Shown here: in pieces, positions 1 through 11,900 of the stretch
Layout: the number at the start of each line of letters is the position of its first letter
How positions within the stretch are numbered: the first letter of the stretch is position 1
NCBI GenBank assembly: GCA_907163375.1
Contig: CAJQUW010014373.1
Coordinates: 186,001 to 250,000, forward strand
Direction of reading: 5' to 3'
From: Prostheceraeus crozeri
Taxonomy: Eukaryota; Platyhelminthes; Polycladida; Euryleptidae
Length of the DNA: 64,000 nucleotides
Program-made: the position numbers and the translations under genes
The notes under the pieces: model-generated
Database searches by the model: none
The model's input: only the letters and a program-made list of their open reading frames with translations
Told to the model about the DNA's origin: nothing

Positions 1-335
1 TGTACTAATAATTCGGATGTGGATAATAATGGGGATGATACTTCGATCGATTAGTTAATTCCAGCATAATGAAAAGAGAAAATGTGATACCACCGGTGTT
101 ACAGTATACGTTTTCCGTCCACCTCTTTTACCGGCGGGACATTGAAATGGTGTTTACATTTTCCTGTCGGAAATTTTAAAGTATGTTTGTCACACTGATT
201 TAGAGTTTCCGCTTTTCTCTTTTACCCCCTCCCCCGAACTAGCTACGACTGCATGTGTGTATTTTAACCCCTCATTAATCTGTTACCCCTTTCATGAGTA
301 TAACGTAGGATATTTATAATAAAAACGAAATTCCA

Positions 336-1859
336 TTATACATTGTACTTTTTCAAGTGACATGCCTTTATCATTTTTTTTAATCTTATACCTTTACTGC
401 TTACATAGTAGGTGCTTCTTCCCTTTATAGCGTCAATGGTATAAACAGTAGAGCTCCATGTGGTCTCCAACTTGTTTCCTTTTCTGTCATCTCTCCTCTT
501 GTTTCTCATGAGCACTTTGTCGCCTACTGAGTACTCTGGTGGTGCATTTCGTCTCTGATGGTATTTCCGCATCTTCTCCTGGGAGTCCTTCATCTTCACC
601 ATCATCCTCTCGTGAAGTTTTCTCCTCGCTTCGTTCTTGACTGTCAAATATTGAACGAATTCTGCGGACGTCATCGTTCGAGCATCATTTGCTTGGTCCT
701 CATGAGCGGGATCAGAAGGGAGTGTTGGCTCTTGTCCAAACACAGCACGATATGGTGAAACCCCAGTTGTACTGTGACGGCTGGAATTGTATGCCATTAA
801 TGCTCCAGGAAGGTCTTGATCCCAGTTACCAACAAGTCCATCTTCTTCAATCCGTTTTCTCAGTATGGATTCCAGAGTCTGATTGAGACGCTCAACCTGA
901 AGGCCTTGAGGTGTGTCTTGTATCAATCATTTCCGTTAATGTGTCAACAATCTGGTTGCACGATTCTCTTCCTTGATCCGATAATAAAATTGAAGGCCAT
1001 CCGAACATGCCAAATACAGTATAACCTCCATATTACGGACACCGTCGGGACTGCGCCTTAGTGTCCGCATTTTAGAGGTGTCCGCAATATGGAGTTACCG
1101 GTGATGATACGAACATTATTCGGGACTGAGCTTAACTGTCCGTAATACGGAGGTGTCCGGTGTATAGAATGTCCGCAATAGGAGGTTCCCCTGTAATTCG
1201 TACAGATAGCTTGCCACAGTCGGTGCTTTGATGTCCATTGTAGCACGTGCGAATGCAAACTTTGAGAACTTGCATGTGACGACAATACTATTCGAGTTCC
1301 CAGCAAAAGATTCAGGCAGATGTGTAATGCAGTCTATTGCAACAAAATGAAAAAATTGAGTTTTTTCTATTGGAATTGGATAGATTTCCTTGCTTCTGCT
1401 GCAGAATTTTTTATTCACTGTTTGGCAGGTATGACATCTTGAGACAAACTCCTTAACATCTTTCGACATGTTAGTCCAGAAATACCTCTGCTCAATTTTG
1501 TGTAGAGTCTTCATTTGGCCCAAATGACCGCCTTCTGTACCGCTGTGGAGTGCATGTAGTTTTTCTTGCTTTTCTTCAGTAGTAAAGAGAACCATTCTTT
1601 GTAAAGTACTTCTTACTTTACGAGAATCAAGCTTCTGTCCTTTTGACTTTTTTACTTTGCAGTACAAAGTGCCATCGAAAACAGTGTAATTTACAGCTTT
1701 GCTTCGTACTCTTCTTTTCATCGCTTTATCCGCCTCTTCTGGGTAGGTTCCATCTCTCAGATAGTAGAAGACATGTCTGTCGGTCACTTCTGAGACAGTT
1801 CCGACTTTGGAGGGACCTCGCGTCTTTCTTGTTGATAATGTAGCATGTTCAGCAGACAT
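336..1859 (-). pseudogene. Ginger/gypsy-like integrase (transposase), broken
   Basis: The N-terminal part (ATG at 1859, read to about 1196) has the Ginger/KRBA2-like segment YYLRDGTYPEE, then an H2C2 zinc-binding region (HALHSGTEGGH ... CHTCQ) and the start of the DDE core (IDCITHLPES). The core is interrupted by a 177-bp MITE at 1017-1193. Beyond it the frame resumes with the second catalytic Asp region (LLSDQGRE, minus strand around 960-985). A small deletion near 915-930 shifts the frame just before the last catalytic region. The C-terminal part (336-926) has VERLNQTLE, the AYNSSRHSTTGVSPY block and a basic tail. The two lesions make it non-functional. Integrases of this kind catalyse strand transfer of the element ends. 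Confidence 0.82.
1017..1193. mobile_element. pogo/Tigger-like MITE (177 bp) inside the Ginger integrase
   Basis: The element is flanked by TA on both sides (1015-1016, 1194-1195). The left end reads CAGTATAACCTCCATATTAC and the right end, read inward, is CAGGGGAACCTCCTATTGCG, both followed by GGACA. CAG-AACCTC...CGGACA termini with a TA duplication are typical of pogo/Tigger-type Tc1-mariner elements. Further CGGACA/TGTCCG motifs recur inside. There is no coding capacity. Removing it with one TA restores the integrase reading frame across the site, so it inserted after the Ginger copy was in place. Confidence 0.78.
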
Positions 1860-2269
1860 CTTTGATAATTCAACCAGCAAACGTCATCGTGTCAAAGAAA
1901 GCCACACATTTTATATCTTTCATGACCCTAAATCACTGACATAGCACTCATGATCGAGAGAAATAGAGACATGACGGAATTATGTAATGACTTTCTTTGA
2001 CCTAGGGGGCTATTCAGTAACGCAGATATCTGATTCTCTGTTTCCGATCAGAAAAACAGATCAGGGGGTAAAAGCAAGTCATAACACCGGTATTAATTAC
2101 AACATAAAGATGAAAATTTCGTCAACAAACTGCGAAACAAATTACTGAGTAACAAATCGCAAAATAAGAAAACTGAATATCGAAGTAAAAAAGTGAATAT
2201 CGAAGAGTTTTTGCTACTTTAAACTCCTCATACTCGGGTTCTGGTGCGATTGCACACCTGTTCTGCATG

Positions 2270-2459
2270 ATGAAGCCTTAGCGTCACTACTCCCCCTTAC
2301 TAGGGGCTTGGACGGTACTGACATAGTCAGACTTTTCTGGAGCATTGTGATCTTTTAGTCCGGATGCCCTTCCTGTCGACTTCCAATGACACTTTCGGGG
2401 CTCGACCTCTGGACCGGAAGATCTGTAGGTCAAGCACTTAACCACTGTGCCACGGAGAC
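2270..2459 (-). repeat. tRNA-derived SINE, copy 1
   Basis: On the minus strand the head has a pol III A-box-like TGGCACAGTGGTTAAGTGC (2434-2452) and a B-box-like GGTCGAGCCCC (2397-2407). The body that follows contains GACAGGAAGGGCATCCGG, a tail motif shared by many animal SINEs. Head sequence matches the copies at 6034-6118 and 25725-25880. It is not a working tRNA gene, because the tRNA stems do not form. The 3' boundary is approximate. Confidence 0.6.
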
Positions 2460-2460
2460 C

Positions 2461-2939
2461 ACACACCTGTACTGCATGTACATTGCATCAGGTGTCTGTG
2501 TCCAACGTGTATGCCAACGTGTTTACCAGTTATTGAGTCAAAACTCATCAATTGCAATTCGTTGCCAAGAGAGAGCTACATTGAATTCCTTTAAGGACTG
2601 GCTAATCTGGCTATTGCATTTCTAAGCTTGATTTGGAGAGCGTCATGAGTCATCGTTAAGATTTTCATTTAATTATTCAAATGGCAATTCAAATAAAATC
2701 ATATCAGATTCAATTATAAATGATTACTGGGACAATTTTCATTATCGTATCAGAACGTGCAATTTTAAGCTTAGCTGCATGCAGCATCTAGGGCATGCAA
2801 TACACAGTCGATCAGTCGATTTTAAAAACAGTTCGGCGTCTTTCGAAAGCGGTTTATATGAATAAATAGCATTTCAATCGAAAAGCAAGACCGTGTCGAA
2901 AATTCGATTGTAAGTTTTTCTCATGATATTTCAAATTTT
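2461..2939. other. 3' flank of the sorting nexin gene, no gene seen
   Basis: AT-rich sequence directly downstream of the SNX stop codon on the minus strand, so part of it should be 3' UTR. An ATTAAA-type polyadenylation signal is possible on the minus strand near 2664-2669, but nothing decides it. No coding or repeat structure is visible. Confidence 0.3.
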
Positions 2940-2975
2940 TCAAACATTGACAAGAAATTCAAACCAAAATGATAA
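2940..2975 (-). CDS. SNX1/SNX2: SNX1/2 exon 8 (terminal exon)
   Basis: After the acceptor ATATGATTTCAG, 11 codons read LSFWFEFLVNV and then TGA (2942-2940). This matches the length and aromatic pattern of the SNX1/2 C-terminus (LIKYWEAFLP...) and follows exon 7 in phase. Identification rests on phase, acceptor and the W-x-E-F pattern. Confidence 0.75.
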   Translation of the reverse strand, partial: LSFWFEFLVNV

Positions 2976-5900
2976 CTGAAATCATATTCCTATAGAAGCA
3001 TTTACTTCAGAGGAACTGATGAATCTAGTCAAATACACTTTTAAAAAGCACAATGAACTTTAAATGCAATGGTTTCATAGCAGTAGACGAAAACGTATTA
3101 TCACTTTTTAATTCAGGTGCGGGCTCTATTCGAGGGTGGTTTCCGTTCGAAGAAAATGCAGCACACGGGTTAACAGAATTTTCTAACTGACATTTTAATT
3201 TTTCCTGCTTCTCTTTCCCGATGTGAACACCCTTTACGTCTACAGTGTACATCGCGGATACAATGTGGCGTCAAACAGGCTGAGTATTGTGTACAAATAA
3301 TTGATCATTATTTGCTGCATACATTGCAACATTAACCTACTAAAATTTCAAGGTAATTATCAATATCAATTCATCTTTTCTTTAACTTTCTTGATTATGG
3401 ATTAGATAAGAGAAATTATACTACATTGATTATTTTTCATTTCTATTAATGTGAAGTTGAATACAACTTTGTTGAGAAAAACGGAAGTGTTAGCAAAGCT
3501 TCATAAATTTTCCTCACTAAGTAGAAAATCGAGTTATCGCTCATAACTGTTAATCTCTTTGAAAGAGGGAATGGCGAATTGATTGCCAGTGACACATAGC
3601 AAACTGATCAATGTTTTGTTTGAATTTTTTGAATACACGGAAGTATGTTCAGTCTAGTTCAAAAATTATTCCCCCACGCCCCCAATTAGTGACATCTTTT
3701 CCCACTGAAATCCTTACCTTTTCTTCGTTCGCTAGCATATCCTTCAGAGTTTGGATCATTGCGCGTTTAAAGTCTCGAACTCTTTCTTTCTCGAAGAATC
3801 CGATTTCTTTCTTCAGAGTTTTGGAAATAAGATCGAAATCCTCTTTTGCTCGGTCGACTTTTCCCTCACATTCGCGAATTTCTGTTTCTACTTGAGTGAT
3901 TTTCTCCAACTTCCCGGACAGTTCCATCTTCACTTTGGTTTCTCGTTTCTTGGCAAGAGCAGATTCAGCGTCTTTGTGAAGTTTGTAGGCCTTCATTCTC
4001 TCGTAGAGGGATTCCTGCATGTTTGAAAATAAAGCTATATTAATCTTTAGACCAGAGACATTTTTAGATCATTCTTAGATGTAAATAGATAATATGTACA
4101 ATAAAATCCGGTTATCACTCCCTTTAATTTTTGCCGATAAGTAAAATTGAATAAATTGAATAAAAACAACGTGTGTTTTCTACTCGGACGTTTCGGGTCC
4201 CGACCCTTTATCAACGAGTTTTGGCATCAACTGCAGTTACAAGTGGCTTTATATACTTCAGACATCTAGATTTTGATGTCAATATTTTTGAATGCGTGAA
4301 GAGACCGCTTGATATTGCGTTGTTAGAAGCTCGTTGGATTAAGCGTAGAAGACCGGTGTTGAATCGATGTGATGAGCTGTCTGAATGGTATTAAATGGTC
4401 AAACCGCATAGATGTCTTGAAGTATATAAAACCACTTGTAACTGCAGTTGATGCCAAAACTCGTTGATAAAGGGTCGGGACCCGAAACGTCCGAGTAGAA
4501 AACACACGTTGTTTTTATTCAATTTTACTTATCGGCAAAAACTAAAGGGAGTGATAACCGGATTTTATTGTACATAATGAAGAACCTTCCGTTTACAGCC
4601 ATTACTTATAGATAATATGGTCTAAATATCTGCATAACTATATACAAAAGTTACAACCTCCAGCCATCAGTATCATGCTATAAATGAATTTCGCTTCAAG
4701 AAAAATTGAGTGTGCATGCATTTTGAGAAACAAACAATAATACTCCTGTTAATAGAGTATTTAATCCACAAAAAGTCAGCGATGATTATAATCACTTATT
4801 ATTGAAAGTATTGAAAGAGATATTCAACACAAAAAATATAAACGATTTACATTCATTAATATTGTCAGCATAGACTGTAGAAACATGCATTCGGATCTTA
4901 TTCAAAATAGATTCTGTGCTTTTATGTAATGACCGAAAGATGATGCAGTAAATTAATGTAGCGATGATAAATCAATGCATTTTTAAAAGCCAGTTACTGT
5001 CAAATGTCCCTTCTCATCACTGCTTTACGCTTTATTTATGCAATCTGAGCGTTCTCTTACTTTTATGCTGGCGATGAGACCAATATAGTGCTTGAGGAGG
5101 ATACAGATATTGGAGAAATCACTGTCGCCTTGACTTGAGTGAATACTTTGGACGCCTTCTTCTGTTTCTGCCAGCTGGGAGAGAGCCCGCGATAACGCTG
5201 TGTTCTCCTCTGCGCTCGCCAGCATAGAACACGCTTGTGAGAAGGCTCCAGTTGCATTGGATAAATCTGAGGAAAAATGATATTGCATGCAATGCTACTT
5301 AGAAACATCAAAACGGCTACTTATGCATTCAAATAGCATGAGAGAAAGATTCAAACCAACTTTTCTAGCTTTAATTATTTTTTTCATCGTGGACGAAAAT
5401 ATCTTTGCTGATGTTTAGGAAGAATTCAACATGCATCTAGCAATATTTCTATGCAAGAATGCAGCAGGATAACTAAAACTTTTGAATGCAATCTGGTGTC
5501 GCTATTTGCTCTAACATGGAGATGATTCGTATCGATGATAAACTGATCTTGTTAGTCGATCTCATCAACAATCACAGAAACCTATATTCTTGATCCTTCT
5601 GAAATTTTCAATAGCTAAAAGTTCTGACAGTGGCGACAATCTCTACATCGACGAAGCGCCAAACGGAGTTTTTCATCATACGCAAGCAACTAAAACTCAG
5701 TATATAGCAGTCATATTTAGGAATATAGGCTACATGTCGGGAAAGTGAGGAGGTATGGGCCAAACTGAACCAGAGCGATAGTATTTTCTCTTTTCCATTG
5801 ATGACTCCTTATATATCATGGAAAGTTGTCAAATATACCACGGGGAAACTACTAGCACAGGACCTGCAAATTCTGTACGCTTGAAAATTCTTTGTCTACA

Positions 5901-8900
5901 AGGGTAGGGGCTTTCCAAACGGACAACTTCACACCAGCTTCTAGCATTATCAGATAATCATCTTTAACTTCATCCAGTCTCAGCCAAGCTCACATAGCTG
6001 AACATTTCTCCGATTTAAATAGCGAAGATAATTCGCCGACTTCCAATGACATTTTCGAGGCTCGATCTCTAGACCAAAAGGTCGCTAGGTCAAGCATTTT
6101 GTCCATTGTGTCACCACTTTCAATTATTCCCTAATACAATATGATTTCGAATATTATCATCAGCATGAGAAATATAAAGCACACATTTCGATGTTTTTGC
6201 TGTTTAATGTCACAACATAATCGAATGAATATACATGAATGACTTTTCTGAGAAGTGTCAATACAGATGACAATTAGAAAAGGCGAAATTGTAAACTACG
6301 TGTTTTCAAAAAGAAAGGACCAGTCATTAATGTCTAAGATGAGAGAAGCATTTTTTTGACACTTTTCTTTATTTTACCAACACGTCTCATCTTACAAAAT
6401 AAACTACGTGTGTATAAATTATGAATCTCTATCAATTTTGGTGAAGATGATGTTGTGAGTCAAAGGTTGACGAACACCGCCACTTTTGCAGCTTAAGATT
6501 TCATCCAATCGGTTTAAGTCACTACTTTTCAATCGCACATCGAAGCGTTGCATCATTGAGGCCACTGCAATAAAATACTCCATCCTCGCCAGTGATTCAC
6601 CCAAGCAGGCACGTTTCCCGAGAGAGAATGGAATCAGATATTTCGAAGGCTGATACTGGCCATCATCATCCAAGAAATGCTCTGGATAGAATTCATCTGG
6701 TTTCTCCCAGAGTTCAGGATCATGATGAACCAGGTAAAGATTAGAAGTGATCATCGTATTGTACGGAATGAAATGTCCCATCAACTCCGTATCACGCAGC
6801 GTCCGATGACCAACATTAGTGGGCACTAGGCTCGAATAGCGAAGCACTTCGTCCATTAACGCATGAATATACGGCAACTCTTTCAAGTCGGACATTACTG
6901 GAGTCCGCTCTGTTCCGACTTTATCGGCAATCTCTTGCTGAGCCTTCCGTTGGATTTCAGGATTCATGGCTAGGAGCAGAGTGGTCCATGTTAAGGTGGT
7001 CGAAGTAGTTTCAGTTCCGGCCAAGAATAGTTCAAACATGTTTCGTATCACCTGCCAATCAGTAAAGGTGTGCGCGCCAGGTTTCTCTTTCTCCTGGCGA
7101 TGCTGCTCAATCACATAGGCCTCGCATAAATCAGAAGCTTCCGACAAATCGGCAGGTGCGTCGTTTTCATCACATCGTAGCAGTTTAACACGAGCAGTAA
7201 TCTTCCTTGCAATATACGTATGCATTTCCTCGTTCTTAGCCCTGATTTGTGAGAAATACTCGACAAAGCGCAGCAGAGGTGGAATCCTTATAATCCAAGG
7301 GAACATCAGAGGAAGTAGATCCACAACACGGAAGTTGAGGATGTCGTCAAGATGTTTTGTAAATATTTGAAAGTCCGGATCCTCTGAACCACACCGTTCT
7401 CCAAAGATCAGCCGTGCAATAACATTGTTGATGGCTGAGGTAAAAATATCCCTTGTATTTACATCTTGGTTCACCATGGATTCCAGTCTATCACACAGTG
7501 CTTCACACTCGTCGCGTACTATCGTCTCCCCAACACTCCGACCCAATCCAAAGTCACGCAACATCCGTAGAGTAAAACGACGATGTTCTTGCCATTTCGG
7601 GCCATCGTGAAATATGATACCGGAATCATGTGTGATCAGATCGAAATAATCCGTTTTGATCCTTCCACCAAAGATATCGGCTTGTCCAAGAAAAGCCTCG
7701 TTGATAGAATTGTATGAATTGAGAACTACAATTGGAGATGGACCCAAATGTACAGTCATGACATCACCGTATTTTCTCCACCGCATGTAAGTTAGATAAT
7801 CTCTTGGTAAGATACCGAACAAATTTCCCACAATCGGCCATTTGAAAGGTCCTGGTGGCATGCGAGGATCAGGTCGAGATAAATAAATGAATAAAACCAA
7901 TACGAGAATCGCTCCAATACCGACCGTGATTAATTCCATTGTTTCTGTTTACTTCAGGGGTATGCGCTTCAACGTTGAAATTCAGACGCTATATATGACG
8001 ATGTCGGACACTTTGCGTAAGTAATGACACAATCGACAGTGAATTAGAACAACAGATCTGAAGTGCATTATAGAATTAGGTTACGTGAATAGAAATGTTC
8101 TGTTGTTGATAATGACGCTTCTGTTGTCTTATGCGGTATTTGACGATCACACGAAAGCATTTCATTGCCTAGTGGTGCACGTGGGGGAGATGAAATTCGA
8201 AGCGTCCTGATAATGACGATGCTATCTCCCCGCTTTGTCACGATTGGGAAGACTGAATTCCCAGTTGATGTAACTTAAACGTCATTCATCAGATACCTAC
8301 AAATAGACCGCACAAACAGAGAGCCAAATAAATGATGAAAGGTTCATTAAGTTCAGCATGCATCTATCTCAGCAGTGATGGCAATGAGATGAAGCATGCA
8401 CTAAATGGACTATGACTTTTGTATTGATTCGAGATCCTGTCACTACGAAGGAAGTTTATCGGTCAACCAAAAATGAATCGGATTGTGCATTCAATTCCGG
8501 ATGCAACGAATTTTTCTTATATCGTTCGCTTGGAATTTTATATCACAGGGAACTATTATTAACATTTAGAACAGGCCAATAATTAAAACACACAAGAAAA
8601 CTTTATGCAGAGATTCAATGTCATTGAGGCGCGGGAATGGTAGAGGTTGATTTTATATCTCTTAGAATGCAGATTCACAATCATTGATAAAAAGACCACC
8701 GAGATAGATATACAGAAAACATGGTTTTATACATACGAGAATGATTTTAGCGCCAAAAGCTCAAGTACACAATCTCCTATGAGCCTATGAGTGACCTTCG
8801 TCAGATATGATTGCAACATATTTGAAACACACGTGCTAGAAATGTTTTAAAAACATGGTAATCGAAAATCCGACCGTTGCCGGCAAATATACTTTCATCA

Positions 8901-11900
8901 TTTCAACTTTCTATTGTTCTTACACTTATTGTCTGAACTTCAACTTGAACATCGATGTTATTGAAATGCATAAGCCATGCCCGATTGCGTCAGATGGCTA
9001 CCGCCTCTCCATTTGTCTCACATTCCTCATATATCCATGATGTGATGGTATCGAGGTTGATGATGTCTTACGTCCAACAGTTTGATGAAAATCATGTTTG
9101 AATTTGTCCATCAGATCGCTACCATGGAAATGACCACAAAATATTTTGAAGACTATAGAACATTAACTATGCAATTTTTGTGGACCTCAGAAATTCTTTA
9201 TAATCGGAGTTGACTATAAAATAAGCTTCTTGTTGTTAACAGTTGCCATCAAAAACATAAGAACTGTTCATTATCCGACATTTCAGCACATAACCTTGAA
9301 GCATGCTATTGATGAACACATTACGTGGCATGGATTAAGTGTCAAGTCTAAATGGTCTTGATAAAATTGTTCCAGAAAAAAATATAATTTAGATAAACCA
9401 GGCTGGCCGCACGGCTCCGAAAATAAAATTCGGGTATATTTTTGGTGCAGAAGATTCCCAAGTTAATAAAGAATAGGCATGGCAGGGATATCTAAGGCAT
9501 GGTAGGTTAAAACATAATGCAGTTATTGCTTCCACGTTATTATTTTTTATTGTCATAAATACCTATAAATTCGTGTCCAAATAATTGGCTTTCTGCAAGA
9601 GTTGTAAGTCAAGAAACTGGAAATTGATAATCATTTTAAATACTTTTATTTTTAAAGTTTTAAAGCAAAAAATACAGACAGTTACAGGCATGATAATAAG
9701 TATTTTTATTCAGCAAATAAAACAGACTACAATCAAATTGGATACAGAAATCGAAAGCCTTCTCTCAGCGTAATAGACCCAATGGCAAGGCCGCGTCCTG
9801 ATGGATTCTCTTCAGCAGGCATATCTCCACGAAAAGGTCAGAGAAAATTGATTTCCCGGGAAGAATTTGAACAGAAACATACTTCAGGATTTATAATGTC
9901 GCTAAGAACGCTTCCCTAGGACAGTTTTTATAAAAAATAGTTTCAGAAGCATTTTGACCAGAAATCATGCAGATGTCTTCTTACCTTTGCGACGATCTAC
10001 AAGCTCTTCGCAGTTGTGCAGAAGACGCGTCAGCTGTCTGTCCAATCCTTCAAGAGTTATTTGAATCTCTTCAAATTCCTAAAACAAGATCAAACATATT
10101 GCAATAGCTCCGTTAATAGTAGTCCACAATCCATGCGGATTTTTATCATATTCCAGCCGTTAAAATAAACGTTCATAACATGCATCGAAGCAGTAACTAA
10201 TTAACAGAACCCTCAGCGCAAAACATTTTGTCTACACATTTACTGACATTACGCAATACCACTCTTACAAATGCTAGCCATAAAAAAGTCGAAAATTCTG
10301 AGAAGTCACGTTTCGAGTACACTACGATATTGCAAGACCTAACGCAAGTGCATGAAATATGGAAAATTTTCGGTCGAAAAGTAGCCGTTGCCGCATGACC
10401 CTAAAATTATATCCTATCAAATGAGAATTTTGAGAAGTGAGTCGACTTGAACGACCTATCATAATTAAAGCATACCACAAGCTTGAATTTATTGCTAACG
10501 TTAATGCTACTTATCTTGGCTTAATTACTTTATAAAAGGCATGCATACAACTCCTTCAGATATTAGTAAGAATAATCAAAATAATCCTCAGCCGTCTCAC
10601 ACAAATGATGTTGATTTTTGAAGAGAACGCTACAGAGATTGAATAGTTGTAATATCGGTTTAGTGGAGAGTCTCATTTTTCAACTGAGGATGCAACTCAA
10701 TCTTTAATTATTCCATTTACATTGTGTTTTCAAAAAGCAGCATTGATTAATTATTTCAGGCGCACTAACTTAGGCGATTTGCCAGTAGTGTGTTTAAAGT
10801 GATATTTAATGAATGCCCGTCGAAATTTCACTAACTTGCTAATTGCAAATCTCAAATTAAAATGGATATGGCTGCGACTTTAAATAGGGAGCTGTGTCGA
10901 TGTCGAGAGATGTAAACTAAGCCTGCTGATGATCCCTGATATTGTATGAAATAGCAGTTATTAAGGTATGCTTCCATTTTTCAACTGATGATGCAACTCA
11001 ATGCTTAATAGTTCTATTTACATGGAGAGTCATCATTTCGCGAGTGCAGTCACTGGGGGAACAATGACAAGGGTTTTTCACCTCTGTGACTTGCTTGCTT
11101 AGCGTGTCCAATGGTGCAAATGATGACTAATGAAAAATGACTATTAAATCATTATATTTTCAAATTATTAATTTATTATAAAAATTATAAATGATATAAA
11201 TTATTAATTGTAAATAGTAAATTTATATTTTTGCAATTAATTTCGATCTTCATTAGAAGATCATTGTCAGGCATAGAAGGAAAACATTTACATGCAAAAA
11301 ATTCAAAATTCACATTACATAAAGGGTAATAAGATATCATGAGCAAGAAATAAAAATCAGTAAGAGAAAATGAATAGAAATGTGAGTATGAGACAGATAG
11401 TATTGGGCTACATTTTACCAATAGCAAAGACAATAGAAATTGACTGTGATCTGACAAAGAGGAAAATGAAAAAGGATTAAGGAAGGAAGAAGAGGAAATG
11501 AAGCGATGTGAATGATAAAGTGATGCAGCATGATAGAAAATATTATGTATTGAATTATGAAGATCGAAATTAATTGGAAAAATATATATTAGCTATTAAC
11601 ATCAATATTTATCTTGACTCTTCCCAACCAATAATTTGAAAATATGTGTAGTCAAGACATTCACAAAATTAAGTCATTATAATCTAATAGAAACTTTTGG
11701 CGGAGAATCGTTTTTAAATAGACAGCAGCATTTTGACTTCGCATCTACTCTCACTGCTCAATTCTGGAATTGTTGACATTCGAACTATAATTGCCACTTC
11801 ATCATCAATTTTTCCTGTTGGATCTGTTCTGTTGCAACTCAAGTTTGATATGAGCAGCCCTATACAGCCACATATTTCTTAATCCGATGCCCCGCTTCTA

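Larger units (their letters stand above)
97..2086 (-). mobile_element. Ginger-type DNA transposon, decayed
   Basis: The element starts TGTTACAG at 97 and ends in ATAACA at 2086, and CCGG lies directly outside both ends (93-96 and 2087-2090), as expected of a 4-bp target duplication. The inverted ends are weak: TGTTA, then CTTTTACC and TCGGAAA blocks at different offsets, so one or both ends carry indels. It encodes one gypsy-like integrase and no reverse transcriptase. The N-terminal part of that integrase resembles Ginger/GIN1/KRBA2 proteins rather than ordinary gypsy pol. TGT termini and 4-bp duplications are what I know of Ginger elements. A solitary gypsy pol fragment is the alternative, but it would not explain the flanking CCGG. 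Confidence 0.62.

Noticed and set aside
3025..3252. Minus-strand 75-codon frame in SNX intron 7
   Set aside because: No similarity to SNX or other families; the true terminal exon at 2940-2975 explains the gene end.
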